This document shows, in pieces, positions 36,871 through 47,694 of a stretch of DNA of 64,000 nucleotides. The stretch is taken from NCBI RefSeq assembly GCF_000021645.1, contig NC_011661.1, positions 1,396,723-1,460,722 of the forward strand, read 5' to 3'. Both the position numbers and the translations under genes were made by a program. Position 1 is the stretch's first letter, and each line of letters starts with the position of its first letter. This DNA comes from Dictyoglomus turgidum DSM 6724. Lineage in GTDB: Bacteria; Dictyoglomota; Dictyoglomia; Dictyoglomales; Dictyoglomaceae. The notes beneath the pieces were generated by a model. It did no database searches. It had not been told where the DNA came from and saw nothing but the letters and a program-made list of their open reading frames with translations.

Positions 36871-39009
36871 TCACCTTCTTCGTAAAAATTCATTAATATT
36901 CCTTTTAATAAAAGGCTCTACTATAAATTCCTTCTCTTTTACTATACCAATTTTTTGAGTTTTTAATCCGTATTTCTCTATAAAATCTAAATACTTTATT
37001 TCTTTGTCTTTATTAATCTCAACTACTATTAAACCTGAGCCTTCTCCAATTAAATTCTCAATTTTATCTGAGGGCAAAACTATTTCTACTCCTTTCTCTC
37101 CCCAGAAGCTCATCTCAAGAAGAGTACTAAGAAGCCCACCCTCACTTATATCATGAGCTGACAGGACAATATCCCTTTCTTTTCTTATCTCCTCCATGAA
37201 AAACTTTAGTTTTCTCTCCCATATGAGATCTACATAAGGAGGTTCTCCTTCTATCTTACCAAATATGTCCTTTATGAATTTAGATCCTCCTAAGGATAAC
37301 CAAGAAAAATCCCCTATTAAATAAACAGGATTTCCAACCACTTTAAATCCAGGTTTTATTAAATAACTTAAATCTTCCAGAATACCAACCATACCTATAA
37401 TTGGAGTTGGAAATATAGTATTTTCAGCTTGTCCATTATAAAAGCTAACATTCCCACTTACTATTGGTATTTCAAGAGCCCTTGAGGCAAGGTCTATCCC
37501 TTTTATCGTTTCTCTAAACTGATAAAACACTTCTGCTTCATCAGGATCACCAAAGTTAAGTCCATCAGTAATTGCTAAAGGTCTTCCTCCAACACATAAA
37601 ATATTTCTACATGCTTCTGTAACAGCATACATGGCACCTCTCTTAGGATTAAGGTAACAGTATCTTCCATTTCCGTCAACGACTACAGCAATACCCTTAT
37701 TAGTTCCCTTTATTCTTAAAACAGCGGCATCTCCGAATCCAGGAGAAAAAACCGTATTAGTTTGTACTGAATAATCATACTGACGATATATCTTCTCTTT
37801 TATAAATAGATCATTAACAAGCTCTTCCAAAAATCTATTCACATGCTCTTTCTTGACTCGAGAGCCGAAATCGAAAGCTAAATTTGGAACCTCATAGTCT
37901 TTATAAGGAGGATCAAAAATCAAAGATCCATCCACAAGAAGCTCCGTAGGAAGATCGACAACTTTTTCTCCCTTGAAATAGACAACAAACTTTTCCTCCT
38001 CTATTACTTCGCCTATAATTTCTGCCTCTAAATCCCATTTCTTAAATATACTTATTATCTCCTCTGCTTTCTCTGGTTTTATAACAAGAAGCATTCTTTC
38101 TTGAGATTCTGAAAGTAATATCTCTTCTGCAGTCATATTCTCTTCTCTTTGAGGAACTTTATCTAAATATACCTTCACTCCACTTCTTCCCCTTCTTGCA
38201 GATTCTGAGAGGCTGCTAACCAGTCCTGCAGCACCAAGATCCTGAATTCCGATTACCCCCTCAGTAGAGGCTGCTTCTAAGCAAGATTCAATCAAAAGCT
38301 TCCCCAAAAAAGGATCTCCTACTTGAACAGAGGGTCTTTTCTTATGTACCTCATCATCTAACTTCTCTGAAGCAAAACTTGCACCTTGTAAACCATCTCT
38401 TCCTGTTTTTGCTCCTACAAGAAGTAGAAGATTTCCCTTGCCTTCAGCTTTACCTCTATATGATTTTTGTCCTGGAGTCAGTAAACCAATACACATCACA
38501 TTTACTAAAGGATTTGAGGAATAGCAATCCTCAAAGACAATCTCTCCCCCTACCACAGGAACTCCTATACAGTTCCCGTAAAAACTAATTCCACCTACAA
38601 CTCCCTCAAACAAATATTTATTTCTTCCTTTTTCAATAGGTCCAAATCTAAGAGAATCAAGCAAAGCTATAGGTCTTGCTCCAATAGCAAGTATATCCCT
38701 TACTATACCTCCAACTCCTGTTGCCGCTCCCTGAAAAGGTTCTACAGCTGAGGGATGATTATGACTTTCTATCTTAAAAACTACTCTATATCCATCCCCT
38801 AAATTTACTATTCCAGCATTCTCTCCTGGACCTTGTTCTACCCACTCTGCTTTAGTAAGAAAATCCTTCAGATATTTCCTTGAATGTTTATAACTACAAT
38901 GTTCTGACCATATAACCGATATTACAGACCACTCTAAATCATTAGGTTCCCTTCCCAGTAGTTTAATAGCATGCTTTATTTCTTCCTCTTTAAGCCCAAA
39001 TACACCCAT
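36871..39009 (-). CDS. purL: FGAM synthase, synthetase subunit (small PurL)
   Basis: About 712 aa, the small type that works with separate PurQ and Pur[67 protein letters not shown]-like [10 protein letters not shown] and [20 protein letters not shown]. Start at ATG 39009 ([10 protein letters not shown]) with GGAGTGA upstream; a GTG at 39021 sits on top of that site. Confidence 0.97.
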   Translation of the reverse strand: MGVFGLKEEEIKHAIKLLGREPNDLEWSVISVIWSEHCSYKHSRKYLKDFLTKAEWVEQGPGENAGIVNLGDGYRVVFKIESHNHPSAVEPFQGAATGVGGIVRDILAIGARPIALLDSLRFGPIEKGRNKYLFEGVVGGISFYGNCIGVPVVGGEIVFEDCYSSNPLVNVMCIGLLTPGQKSYRGKAEGKGNLLLLVGAKTGRDGLQGASFASEKLDDEVHKKRPSVQVGDPFLGKLLIESCLEAASTEGVIGIQDLGAAGLVSSLSESARRGRSGVKVYLDKVPQREENMTAEEILLSESQERMLLVIKPEKAEEIISIFKKWDLEAEIIGEVIEEEKFVVYFKGEKVVDLPTELLVDGSLIFDPPYKDYEVPNLAFDFGSRVKKEHVNRFLEELVNDLFIKEKIYRQYDYSVQTNTVFSPGFGDAAVLRIKGTNKGIAVVVDGNGRYCYLNPKRGAMYAVTEACRNILCVGGRPLAITDGLNFGDPDEAEVFYQFRETIKGIDLASRALEIPIVSGNVSFYNGQAENTIFPTPIIGMVGILEDLSYLIKPGFKVVGNPVYLIGDFSWLSLGGSKFIKDIFGKIEGEPPYVDLIWERKLKFFMEEIRKERDIVLSAHDISEGGLLSTLLEMSFWGEKGVEIVLPSDKIENLIGEGSGLIVVEINKDKEIKYLDFIEKYGLKTQKIGIVKEKEFIVEPFIKRNINEFLRRR

Positions 39010-39031
39010 TTTTCTTATCACTCCTTGAATT

Positions 39032-39688
39032 TTATTCTAATAAAGTTAAAAATAGATTTAAACCTGAGGTGCTACCAAGAATCTCTTCTACAGCTCTCTC
39101 AGGATGAGGCATAAGTCCCATAACATTTCCTTTTTTATTTATAATACCAGCAATATTCTCCAAAGACCCATTAGGGTTTTCACCGTAATATTTAAGCACT
39201 ATTTGGTTATTTTCCTTTAATTCTTCAAGTTCCCTTTTAGAGATGTAATATCTTCCCTCTTTATGAGCTATGGGCATCTTAAGAATCTCACCAACTTTGT
39301 AATTTTTTAAAAACAGAGTATTATTGTTAATTACCTCTAAGAAAACTTCCTTACATATAAAAGAATTAGTAATATTAGGAAGCATAGCCCCAGGAAGAAG
39401 ACCAGCCTCAAGAAGAATTTGAAAACCATTGCATATTCCCAATACATAGCCACCCTTTTTAGCAAAATCTATAATTTCATTCATTATAGGAGAAAACCTC
39501 GCAATAGCTCCTGCCCTCAAATAATCCCCATAAGAAAAACCGCCAGGAAGAATAACTACATCTACATTTTTTAAATCGTGTTCTTTATGCCATAAATAGA
39601 CTGGATCATGTCCTACCAATCTCAAAGCATGATAAGTATCCATATCACAATTTGTGCCTGGAAAAACTACAACTCCAACCCTCATCAT
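39032..39688 (-). CDS. purQ: FGAM synthase, glutaminase subunit
   Basis: 218 aa class I glutamine amidotransferase. [53 protein letters not shown] (nucleophile Cys) and the catalytic His/Glu in [10 protein letters not shown]. Delivers ammonia to PurL. ATG overlaps the purS stop. Confidence 0.97.
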   Translation of the reverse strand: MMRVGVVVFPGTNCDMDTYHALRLVGHDPVYLWHKEHDLKNVDVVILPGGFSYGDYLRAGAIARFSPIMNEIIDFAKKGGYVLGICNGFQILLEAGLLPGAMLPNITNSFICKEVFLEVINNNTLFLKNYKVGEILKMPIAHKEGRYYISKRELEELKENNQIVLKYYGENPNGSLENIAGIINKKGNVMGLMPHPERAVEEILGSTSGLNLFLTLLE

Positions 39689-39936
39689 TCTTCCACCCTT
39701 ATAACAAAATCTTCAGTAACAGGATTTGCAAGAAAGATTTCACTCATTTTTTTTACCTTACTAATAATCTCTTCCTTGTTCTCTCCAAGGATATCTATCT
39801 TGAGTACTTTTCCTATTCTTACCTCTTCCACTTCCTTAAAACCCAAATTATGGAGAGCATCTTTAACCGTCTTTCCTTGAGGATCAAAAATACCCTCTTT
39901 CAAAAATATCTCTAAAATTACTGTCCACTTTTTCAC
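39685..39936 (-). CDS. purS: FGAM synthase, PurS subunit
   Basis: 83 aa. [22 protein letters not shown] and [11 protein letters not shown] are the family blocks. PurS bridges PurQ and PurL. Confidence 0.95.
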   Translation of the reverse strand: MKKWTVILEIFLKEGIFDPQGKTVKDALHNLGFKEVEEVRIGKVLKIDILGENKEEIISKVKKMSEIFLANPVTEDFVIRVEE

Positions 39937-39955
39937 CTTTTTAAATCCTCCTTAT

Positions 39956-41263
39956 CTAAACCTCTTGTTTATATATTCCAGATCTTTCAAAAATCACATC
40001 AATATTTTTGAGAAAAACCTCTGGAGAAAAGCATTGTTTAATTTCTTCCTCACTCAAATACTCTCTAATACGATTGTCCTCTAAAACAATATCCATAAAA
40101 TCCCTTTTCTGTTCTACAGCCCTAAAAGCATCTTCCTGGACCCACCCATATGCCACATCTCTTAATACTCCTTTTTCTGTTAGTGCTAAAAGAAGATTTT
40201 GAGAATAATAGATACGATAATTCATTGACATGTTTTCTTTTATTCTCTCCTCATTTATCCTCAAATTATTAATAATTCCAATAAGGAGATTAAGTATGTA
40301 ATCTGTTAAAGAAGTGGAATCAGGAAAAATAACCCTTTCTACCGACGAATGACTTATATCTCTTTCATGCCATAACGGTATGTTTTCTAAAGCAGAATTT
40401 ATATATCCTCTTATTACCCTTGAAAGGCCACAAATTCTCTCAGAAAGAACAGGATTCCTTTTATGAGGCATAGCGGAGGAACCTTTTTGCTTTTCCCTAA
40501 AAGGTTCTTCCAATTCTCCCACTTCAGTTTTTTGAAGATGTCGTATTTCTAAGGCTATTCTTTCACATGTGGAAGCAATCATGGAAAGAGCATAAATCAC
40601 CTCTGCATGTCGATCCCTTGGTATAACTTGAGTTGCTACAGGTTCGGGTTTCAGTCCTAAGATTTTACATGCTTCTTCTTCAATTTTTGGAGATAAATGA
40701 GCCAGAGTACCAACTACACCAGAAAATTTCCCAAAACTAATATTTTCCTTAGCTACTCTTAATCTTTCTAAATCTCTCTTTAATTCCGACCACCAACTTA
40801 AAAATTTAAACCCAAGGGTTATTGGTTCTGCATGCATTCCATGAGTTCTCCCCATCATTGGAAGGTTTTTATACTGTATAGCTTTTTTCTTAATTTCCTC
40901 CATTAACCTTTTTAAGTCGTCTTCTATAAGATTTAACGCCTCAATAATCTGCAAAGAGAAAGCAGTGTCCATAACATCAGAAGAAGTCAATCCTTGATGG
41001 ATATACTCCGAGCCTTCTCCTACATACTGAGCAACATTGGTAAGAAATGCTATCATTTCGTGGTTGTTTTCCTTTTCTATCTCTATTATCTCCTCAACAC
41101 TAAATCTTGCTTTTTCTTTTATTTTTTTCAAAATTTCATAAGGAATTTCGCCAAATTTTGCTCTTGCCTCTAAAACAGCCTCCTCCACCTTCCACCACAA
41201 AAAATACCTGTGCTCGTCTGACCATATCTCTCTTAATTCTTTTCTACTGTACCTTAATAACAC
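39956..41263 (-). CDS. purB: Adenylosuccinate lyase
   Basis: 435 aa. Cleaves SAICAR and adenylosuccinate. TSSDVMDTAFSLQIIEA, GRTHGMHAEPITLGFK and the signature GSSAMPHKRNPVLSERI. Start is GTG 41263: AAGGAGG lies 8 nt upstream, while an ATG at 41270 sits one base from it and is in another frame. First gene of the operon, just after the riboswitch terminator. purC, purE, purK and purH are not in the window. Confidence 0.97.
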   Translation of the reverse strand: MLLRYSRKELREIWSDEHRYFLWWKVEEAVLEARAKFGEIPYEILKKIKEKARFSVEEIIEIEKENNHEMIAFLTNVAQYVGEGSEYIHQGLTSSDVMDTAFSLQIIEALNLIEDDLKRLMEEIKKKAIQYKNLPMMGRTHGMHAEPITLGFKFLSWWSELKRDLERLRVAKENISFGKFSGVVGTLAHLSPKIEEEACKILGLKPEPVATQVIPRDRHAEVIYALSMIASTCERIALEIRHLQKTEVGELEEPFREKQKGSSAMPHKRNPVLSERICGLSRVIRGYINSALENIPLWHERDISHSSVERVIFPDSTSLTDYILNLLIGIINNLRINEERIKENMSMNYRIYYSQNLLLALTEKGVLRDVAYGWVQEDAFRAVEQKRDFMDIVLEDNRIREYLSEEEIKQCFSPEVFLKNIDVIFERSGIYKQEV

Positions 41264-41278
41264 TTTTCATACCTCCTT

Positions 41279-41340
41279 AAAAACAAAAGCCCAAGCTTAT
41301 AGGTTCTCCATACGAGGGAACCTACCCGCCTGGGCTTTTA
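41279..41340 (-). terminator. Conditional terminator of the pur riboswitch
   Basis: Minus strand: AAAAGCCCA (41331-41339) pairs with TGGGCTTTT (41285-41293), with an inner stem TAGGTTC/GAACCTA around a 10-11-nt loop, then GTTTTT. The 5' arm is also part of the PRPP-like aptamer (GGGATAAAAGCCC), so ligand binding should block terminator formation. Confidence 0.8.
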
Positions 41341-41405
41341 TCCCTTCGGTGTAGCAAGACCTTTAATCTTGCCCGCTCCGCTTGGATCTTTTGACCCTGA
41401 GGAGC
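41319..41405 (-). promoter_or_regulatory. PRPP (ykkC-class) riboswitch aptamer, probable
   Basis: Minus strand elements in order: GCTCC (41401-41405) closing with GGAGC (41375-41379); TCAGGGTC-AAAA-GATCCAAG between them; P3 GCAAGA/TCTTGC (41367-41372 with 41354-41359); TACACCG; GGGATAAAAGCCC (41332-41344); AGGCGGGTAGGTT. The last two blocks match my memory of PRPP riboswitches closely. The region between GGGTC and GATCC is much shorter than the usual P2 arm. Position before a pur operon and overlap with a terminator fit a PRPP-activated switch. Confidence 0.72.
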
Positions 41406-41412
41406 GCTTCCG

Positions 41413-41479
41413 CTCGTAGTCAGGCAATTTACGGTTGCCTGGTAGAGACTCCCGAGCCATATTCCCGGGATTATACGAG
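41413..41479 (-). promoter_or_regulatory. Guanine (purine) riboswitch aptamer
   Basis: Minus strand: P1 CTCGTA/TACGAG, the core TATAATCCCGGGAATATGG, P2 CCCGGG/CTCGGG-type stem, GTCTCTACC, P3 CAGGCAA/TTGCCTG with loop CCGTAAA, then GACTACGAG. The base after GA is C (equivalent to C74), predicting guanine or hypoxanthine rather than adenine. Together with the downstream aptamer it forms a tandem element. Confidence 0.95.
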
Positions 41480-41489
41480 ATCTTAGTCA

Positions 41490-42802
<1,313 letters not shown>

Positions 42803-42822
42803 TTAAATAAACTTACAAAAGT

Positions 42823-42828
42823 ATTATA
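42823..42828 (-). promoter_or_regulatory. -10 box for enolase
   Basis: Perfect TATAAT on the minus strand about 48 nt before the enolase ATG. The -35 region is A-rich and only weakly matches. The divergent PRTase gene starts at 42924. Confidence 0.45.
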
Positions 42829-42923
42829 ACATTAAAGAAAAAATTGTTTTTTAAAATTTCTTTTAAATTCATTTTTATTAGGATAGAATAAAATTAATAC
42901 AAAACTTTGAAAGGAGGTAAAAG

Positions 42924-43511
42924 ATGGAATTTATAGCACCAAGTTGGGAAGAAATTTACAATCTATGTCTTGATCTTTCAGATAGAATAAAGCAACAAAA
43001 ATACGAACCTGAAATAATCGTAGGAATAGCAAGAGGAGGCTGGATACCTGCAAGAATCCTTTCAGACCTTCTTGGTAATTCTTATACTGCAAACCTAAAG
43101 ATTGACTTTTATAGAGGAGTAGGAGAAACAAAAGATAGACCTGTAATAACTCAAACCATTTCCACAATAGTAGAAGGTAGAAAAGTACTAATCACCGATG
43201 ATGTAGCAGATAGTGGAAAAAGTCTTAAAGTAGCAAGAGAACATCTGGAACAATGTGGAGCCTCCCAAGTAAAAATAGCTACCATTTATTACAAACCATG
43301 GTCTATAGTGAAACCTGACTTTTACATAAGCGAAACTGAAGCCTGGATAGTCTTTCCTTGGGAGAGAAAAGAATTTGTCTATAAAATGTATGAGAGCTTA
43401 AAGTCAAAAGGTCTAAATTCAAAAGATGTTTTAAGGGAACTTCTTAAAACCGGACTTCCTGAAGACCTTCTTAAGAGATTTCTTAAAGATATCACAGGAG
43501 AAGAATTATGA
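42924..43511 (+). CDS. Purine-type phosphoribosyltransferase
   Basis: 195 aa. PRPP-binding loop VLITDDVADSGKSLKVAREH, and IIVGIARGGWIPARILSDLL near the N-terminus. The fold resembles the xanthine/hypoxanthine-guanine salvage enzymes found in archaea and some bacteria; KPDFYISETEAWIVFPWER is typical of that subgroup. A C-terminal extension (YESLKSKGLNSKDVLREL) is of unknown role. AAAGGAGG precedes the ATG. Its TGA/ATG overlap with the next gene indicates an operon. The base substrate is not decided by sequence. Confidence 0.82.
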   Translation: MEFIAPSWEEIYNLCLDLSDRIKQQKYEPEIIVGIARGGWIPARILSDLLGNSYTANLKIDFYRGVGETKDRPVITQTISTIVEGRKVLITDDVADSGKSLKVAREHLEQCGASQVKIATIYYKPWSIVKPDFYISETEAWIVFPWERKEFVYKMYESLKSKGLNSKDVLRELLKTGLPEDLLKRFLKDITGEEL

Positions 43512-45118
43512 AGAAAGCATTAGCATCTGGAGGAGTAATTATAAACAAGAATTCAAAAAAAATATTAATCCTTAAAAGAAAAAATGGAAACTGGGTACTT
43601 CCAAAAGGTCACGTAGAAGATGAGGAAAAGCCTGAAGACACAGCCATAAGAGAGGCAAAAGAAGAAACAGGCTTAAATGTAAAAATCATAGATTACGTTG
43701 GAAAAACCCATTATTTTGCTCCCGCTACCGAAAAGCATCCCGATGAAGAAAAAACAGTAATATGGTTCTTAATGGAAACGGAAGAAGATAGTATTAAAGT
43801 AGAAGAAGGCATCTTTTCTGACGGAAGATTTTTTAATTTCCAGGAAGCTCATAATTTTCTCACTTTTAATCAAGAAAAAGAGATCCTAAAAAGGGCCTAT
43901 GAATTATACCTCATAAAAAATAACGAAAAAAAACTACATGTTCTAATGTTAACATGGGAATATCCTCCAAGAATTGTAGGCGGACTAAGTAGACATGTCC
44001 ATGACCTAAGTAGACATTTAGCGAAACAAAATGTAAAAGTATCCGTCATAACCTGTGAAGCTCCAAATGTCCCTTTTGAAGAGCATTTTGATAACTTGTC
44101 CGTATATAGGGTGCCTGAAAAATTAATTGATTCTTATAATTTTATATCATGGATCTATCTTCTTAATATATCCATGATTGTTAAAGCTATGGAGATAAAC
44201 TCAAAGGAATCTGTGGATATTATCCACTCCCATGATTGGCTTACTACTTTTTCTGCTTATACTCTAAAGCATTCTTTAAAAAAACCTCTAATCTCCACTA
44301 TACATGCCACAGAGTATGGCAGAAACCAAGGTATATATACTGACGAGCAAAGGTTTATTCACAACGTAGAATGGTGGCTTACTTACGAATCTTGGAAGGT
44401 TATTGTCTGTAGTCTTAATATGAGGGAGGAAGTAAAAAAACTTTTCAATCTTCCTGAGGATAAAATAATCGTGCTTCCTAACGGGATAGATATAGAAAAC
44501 CTAAAGACAAATCTCAATATTGAAGAAATAAAAAATATATATGCTCCAAATAAAGAAAAAATTATCCTCTTTATTGGGCGAATGCATCCCCAAAAAGGTG
44601 CCGAATATCTCTTAAGGGCAATCCCTATAGTTCTCAATAGAATTCAAAATGTAAAATTTATATTTGTAGGTACAGGTCCTCAACTTGGTAGTCTTATAGA
44701 AGAAGCTAAATACTTAGGAATAATTGAAAAAACTATATTTACTGGATTTATAGATGATAATTTAAGAAATGCTTTGCTACATACCGCTGACATATGTGTA
44801 TTTCCAAGCATTTACGAGCCATTTGGAATTGTAGCCTTAGAAGCTATGGCTCTTGGAAAGCCTGTAATAGCAAGTAGGGTTGGGGGTTTTTCTGAAATAA
44901 TTGAAGACGGAAAAGATGGAATTCTTTTTGAACCAAAAAATGTTTATGACTTAGCAGAAAAAATAATATTTACTTTAACCAATGAGGAGCAGATCCAGGT
45001 AATTAAAAATAATGCAGTACAAAAAGTAAGAGAAAAATATCTCTGGGATAAAATAGCACAAGAAACTAAAAATCTGTATTTTAATGTTTACCAAGAATAT
45101 TTAAAAACTGATTGGTAA
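43508..45118 (+). CDS. Nudix hydrolase fused to GT4-type glycosyltransferase
   Basis: 536 aa, two domains in one frame. Residues 1-138 are a Nudix hydrolase with a perfect box at 34-56 (G, x5, E, x7, REAKEETGL). From about 143 a GT-B glycosyltransferase begins (LHVLMLTWEYPPRIVGGLSR), with the nucleotide-sugar site IVLPNGID, FIGRMHPQKGAEYLL and EPFGIVALEAMALGKPVIAS near 437. The GT half resembles glycogen-synthase-like GT4 enzymes. The Nudix half could hydrolyse dinucleoside polyphosphates or nucleotide sugars. Next gene is a sugar nucleotidyltransferase. Product and substrate are unknown; I do not recall this fusion as common. Confidence 0.85.
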   Translation: MKKALASGGVIINKNSKKILILKRKNGNWVLPKGHVEDEEKPEDTAIREAKEETGLNVKIIDYVGKTHYFAPATEKHPDEEKTVIWFLMETEEDSIKVEEGIFSDGRFFNFQEAHNFLTFNQEKEILKRAYELYLIKNNEKKLHVLMLTWEYPPRIVGGLSRHVHDLSRHLAKQNVKVSVITCEAPNVPFEEHFDNLSVYRVPEKLIDSYNFISWIYLLNISMIVKAMEINSKESVDIIHSHDWLTTFSAYTLKHSLKKPLISTIHATEYGRNQGIYTDEQRFIHNVEWWLTYESWKVIVCSLNMREEVKKLFNLPEDKIIVLPNGIDIENLKTNLNIEEIKNIYAPNKEKIILFIGRMHPQKGAEYLLRAIPIVLNRIQNVKFIFVGTGPQLGSLIEEAKYLGIIEKTIFTGFIDDNLRNALLHTADICVFPSIYEPFGIVALEAMALGKPVIASRVGGFSEIIEDGKDGILFEPKNVYDLAEKIIFTLTNEEQIQVIKNNAVQKVREKYLWDKIAQETKNLYFNVYQEYLKTDW

Positions 45119-45137
45119 AGGAGGTTTTTACTTTAAA

Positions 45138-47621
45138 ATGAGAGCCGTAATAATGGCTGGGGGTGAAGGTACCAGATTAAGACCGCTTACTATAACTCGA
45201 CCAAAACCTATGACCTATGTGGTAGGTAAGCCCATAATGGAGCACATAATTAATCTTCTTTCGGAACAAGGATTTAGGGAGCTAACAGCTACTTTATATT
45301 ATCTTCCTGAGATAATTCAAGAGTATTTTGCTGACGGTTCAAATTGGAATGTAAATCTGGATTATTCTATAGAAGAATCTCCTCTTGGAACAGCAGGTAG
45401 TGTGAAGTACGCTTTAAAAAATAAACCCAAGGAAAGAATATTAATAATAAGTGGAGATGCTCTTACCGATTTTAATCTCAATGAAGCAATAAAATTTCAC
45501 GAAGAAAAAGAAGCACTAGTTACAGTTGTACTTACAAGTGTAGAGAACCCTTTAGAGTATGGAGTAGTGATAATTAACGAAGATGGAAGAATAATAAAAT
45601 TTCTTGAAAAACCAAGTTGGGGAGAGGTGTTTAGTGATAATGTAAATACAGGAATCTATATTCTTGAGCCAGAAGTGTTAGATTATATTCCTGAAAATCA
45701 ACCTTTTGATTTCAGTAAAGACTTATTTCCAATGTTGCTTGAGAAGGGTGCTCCTATATATGGGTATTTAGCACAAGGATATTGGTGCGATATAGGTAAT
45801 TTAGAACAATTTTTACAAGCAAATTTTGATGTTCTAAACAAGAAAGTAAAAATTAAAATTCCAGGAAGGGAAATTTTACCTGGTATTTACACAAACGAAG
45901 ACGTAGAAATTGATCCTTCAGCTTTCATAAGACCCCCTGTATATATAGGACAATTCACAAAAATTAACAATAATGTAACTGTATTAGGACCTACAATAAT
46001 TGGAGATTCTGTTTATATAGATAACGAAGCTAAGCTCCAAAGGTGTGTAGTTTTTAATAATACCTATATAGGCAAAAAGGTTACAATTTTTTCCTCCATA
46101 ATAGGAAGCAAATGCAACATCAAAACTGCAACAAAAATTGAGGAAGGTGTAACTATAGGTGATAACACAACTATTGGAGAAAGGGTATTTATAAACAGTG
46201 GGGTCAAAATATGGCCCAATAAAACCGTTGAAACAGGGACCATTGTCAACAACAGCATAATTTGGGGAAGCCAATGGAGAAAATCTTTATTTGGATATAG
46301 AGGCATTTCAGGCAAAATAAATATTGATATAACTCCAGAAATTGCTACCAAGATTGGAGCAGCTTTCGGAACTATTCTTCCAAAGAACTCTTTCGTAGTA
46401 ATGAGTAGAGATGAGAAGCCTGCTTGTAGAATGATTAAAAGAGCAATATTAACAGGTATACTTTCCACAGGAGTAAATGTTTTTGATATAAGAACTCTCC
46501 CTATACCTGTATCTAGATATTCCATAGAAAACCTTCACGCCATCGCTGGGGTGCACATAAGAATTTCTCCATATAATTCTGAAAAAATACTAATAGAGTT
46601 CTTAGATAAAAAGGGTACAAATATAGATAAAAATACTGAAAGAAAAATAGAGAACATATTTTTCCGTGAAGATTTTCGAAGAACTTATACTGAGGATATA
46701 GGAGTCATTAGGTTTCCCCCTCATATAATTGAATATTATGTGGAAGGTCTACTTAACAGAGTAGACATATCATTGATTAGAAAAAAAGACTTCAAAATTG
46801 TAATAGATTACCAAGGTAATAGTTCCTCTTTATTTTTGCCCAATGTATTTTCACGACTGGGAATAGAAAATATATCTTTAAACCTATACGGAGAAGAGAC
46901 TAAAAGATTTTTAGTACCTGAAGAAGAAGTATTAAAAATAACTCAATCTATAGGAGCTGATTTTGGGATTATCATAAATAATGACAGTGAAGGTTTTTCT
47001 CTAATAACCAACGAGGGTAAGATTATAGCAAAGGATGATTTAATTTCATTAATAACTTACTTGATTTTAAAAAGAGATCCCAAGTCACAAATTGTAATAC
47101 CAGTAACCGTATCAAAAGCGGTAGAAAAAGTAGCCGAAATCTTAGGAGGAAGCATAATACGAAGTAAAACATCCCCATCAGAACTTACAAAAACCATATT
47201 AAGATCTGAGGCAAGATTTGGTGCAAGTGAAGATGGATTTATCTTCCCTGAATTTCAACTATCGTTTGATGGAATTTTTGCCTTAATAAAATTCCTCGAA
47301 CTATTTTCTATGGTTAACATAACTATAACGGAAATAGTTAACACTGTTCCTAAGTACTATAAAGTCAGTGGTACTGTAGATTGCTTCTGGGAAAATAAAG
47401 GCAAAATAATGAGAAAACTTATAGAAAAATTTGCTGAAAAACAAATTGATTATATTGATGGAATAAAAATTTATTTTGACCATTCTTGGGTCTTAATTTT
47501 GCCCCATCCTGAAGACTCTTCCTTTATAGTTTATGCCGAATCTTCTACCCTTAAAGAGGCACAAGATTTGTTAGAAGAATTTACGAATATTATTAAAGAA
47601 CTTAATTCCATTTTAAACTAA
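45138..47621 (+). CDS. Sugar-1-phosphate nucleotidyltransferase with phosphomutase-like C-terminal domain
   Basis: 827 aa. Residues 1-235: nucleotidyltransferase (MRAVIMAGGEGTRLRPLTIT, GTAGSVKYAL, ISGDALTDFN, NTGIYILEP). About 240-380: hexapeptide-repeat beta helix (IGPT/IGDSVYI-type repeats). From about 384: a phosphomannomutase/phosphoglucomutase-like region. In that part the expected TASHNP phosphoserine loop is replaced by GVHIRISPYN (near 467-477), with no serine at the phospho position, and the metal loop DxDxDR by NNDSEGF (near 610). The mutase part therefore looks inactive. Similar guanylyltransferase-like fusions exist in other phyla. Likely makes GDP-mannose or a related NDP-sugar for the upstream transferase (inference). 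Confidence 0.85.
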   Translation: MRAVIMAGGEGTRLRPLTITRPKPMTYVVGKPIMEHIINLLSEQGFRELTATLYYLPEIIQEYFADGSNWNVNLDYSIEESPLGTAGSVKYALKNKPKERILIISGDALTDFNLNEAIKFHEEKEALVTVVLTSVENPLEYGVVIINEDGRIIKFLEKPSWGEVFSDNVNTGIYILEPEVLDYIPENQPFDFSKDLFPMLLEKGAPIYGYLAQGYWCDIGNLEQFLQANFDVLNKKVKIKIPGREILPGIYTNEDVEIDPSAFIRPPVYIGQFTKINNNVTVLGPTIIGDSVYIDNEAKLQRCVVFNNTYIGKKVTIFSSIIGSKCNIKTATKIEEGVTIGDNTTIGERVFINSGVKIWPNKTVETGTIVNNSIIWGSQWRKSLFGYRGISGKINIDITPEIATKIGAAFGTILPKNSFVVMSRDEKPACRMIKRAILTGILSTGVNVFDIRTLPIPVSRYSIENLHAIAGVHIRISPYNSEKILIEFLDKKGTNIDKNTERKIENIFFREDFRRTYTEDIGVIRFPPHIIEYYVEGLLNRVDISLIRKKDFKIVIDYQGNSSSLFLPNVFSRLGIENISLNLYGEETKRFLVPEEEVLKITQSIGADFGIIINNDSEGFSLITNEGKIIAKDDLISLITYLILKRDPKSQIVIPVTVSKAVEKVAEILGGSIIRSKTSPSELTKTILRSEARFGASEDGFIFPEFQLSFDGIFALIKFLELFSMVNITITEIVNTVPKYYKVSGTVDCFWENKGKIMRKLIEKFAEKQIDYIDGIKIYFDHSWVLILPHPEDSSFIVYAESSTLKEAQDLLEEFTNIIKELNSILN

Positions 47622-47628
47622 TTTTAAC

Positions 47629-47657
47629 TTGACATTAATATGTTTAAACTTATTATA
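47629..47657 (+). promoter_or_regulatory. Promoter for hppA
   Basis: Perfect TTGACA at 47629-47634; -10 candidates TATTAT (47651-47656, 16-nt spacer) or the overlapping ATTATA. hppA starts at 47695 behind GAGGGAGG. Confidence 0.6.
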
Positions 47658-47694
47658 AACTAAGGAGAATTCTTTTTAAGAGGGAGGTTGAAAA

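Noticed and set aside
41264-41270. ATG at 41270 as the purB start
   Set aside because: Out of frame with purB and one base from the Shine-Dalgarno; GTG 41263 is in frame and well spaced.
41319-41344. CCGCCTGGGC on the plus strand, resembling the 3' end of a ZTP riboswitch
   Set aside because: No ZTP 5' half is upstream on that strand and no plus-strand gene follows; it is the complement of the PRPP-like aptamer and terminator arm.
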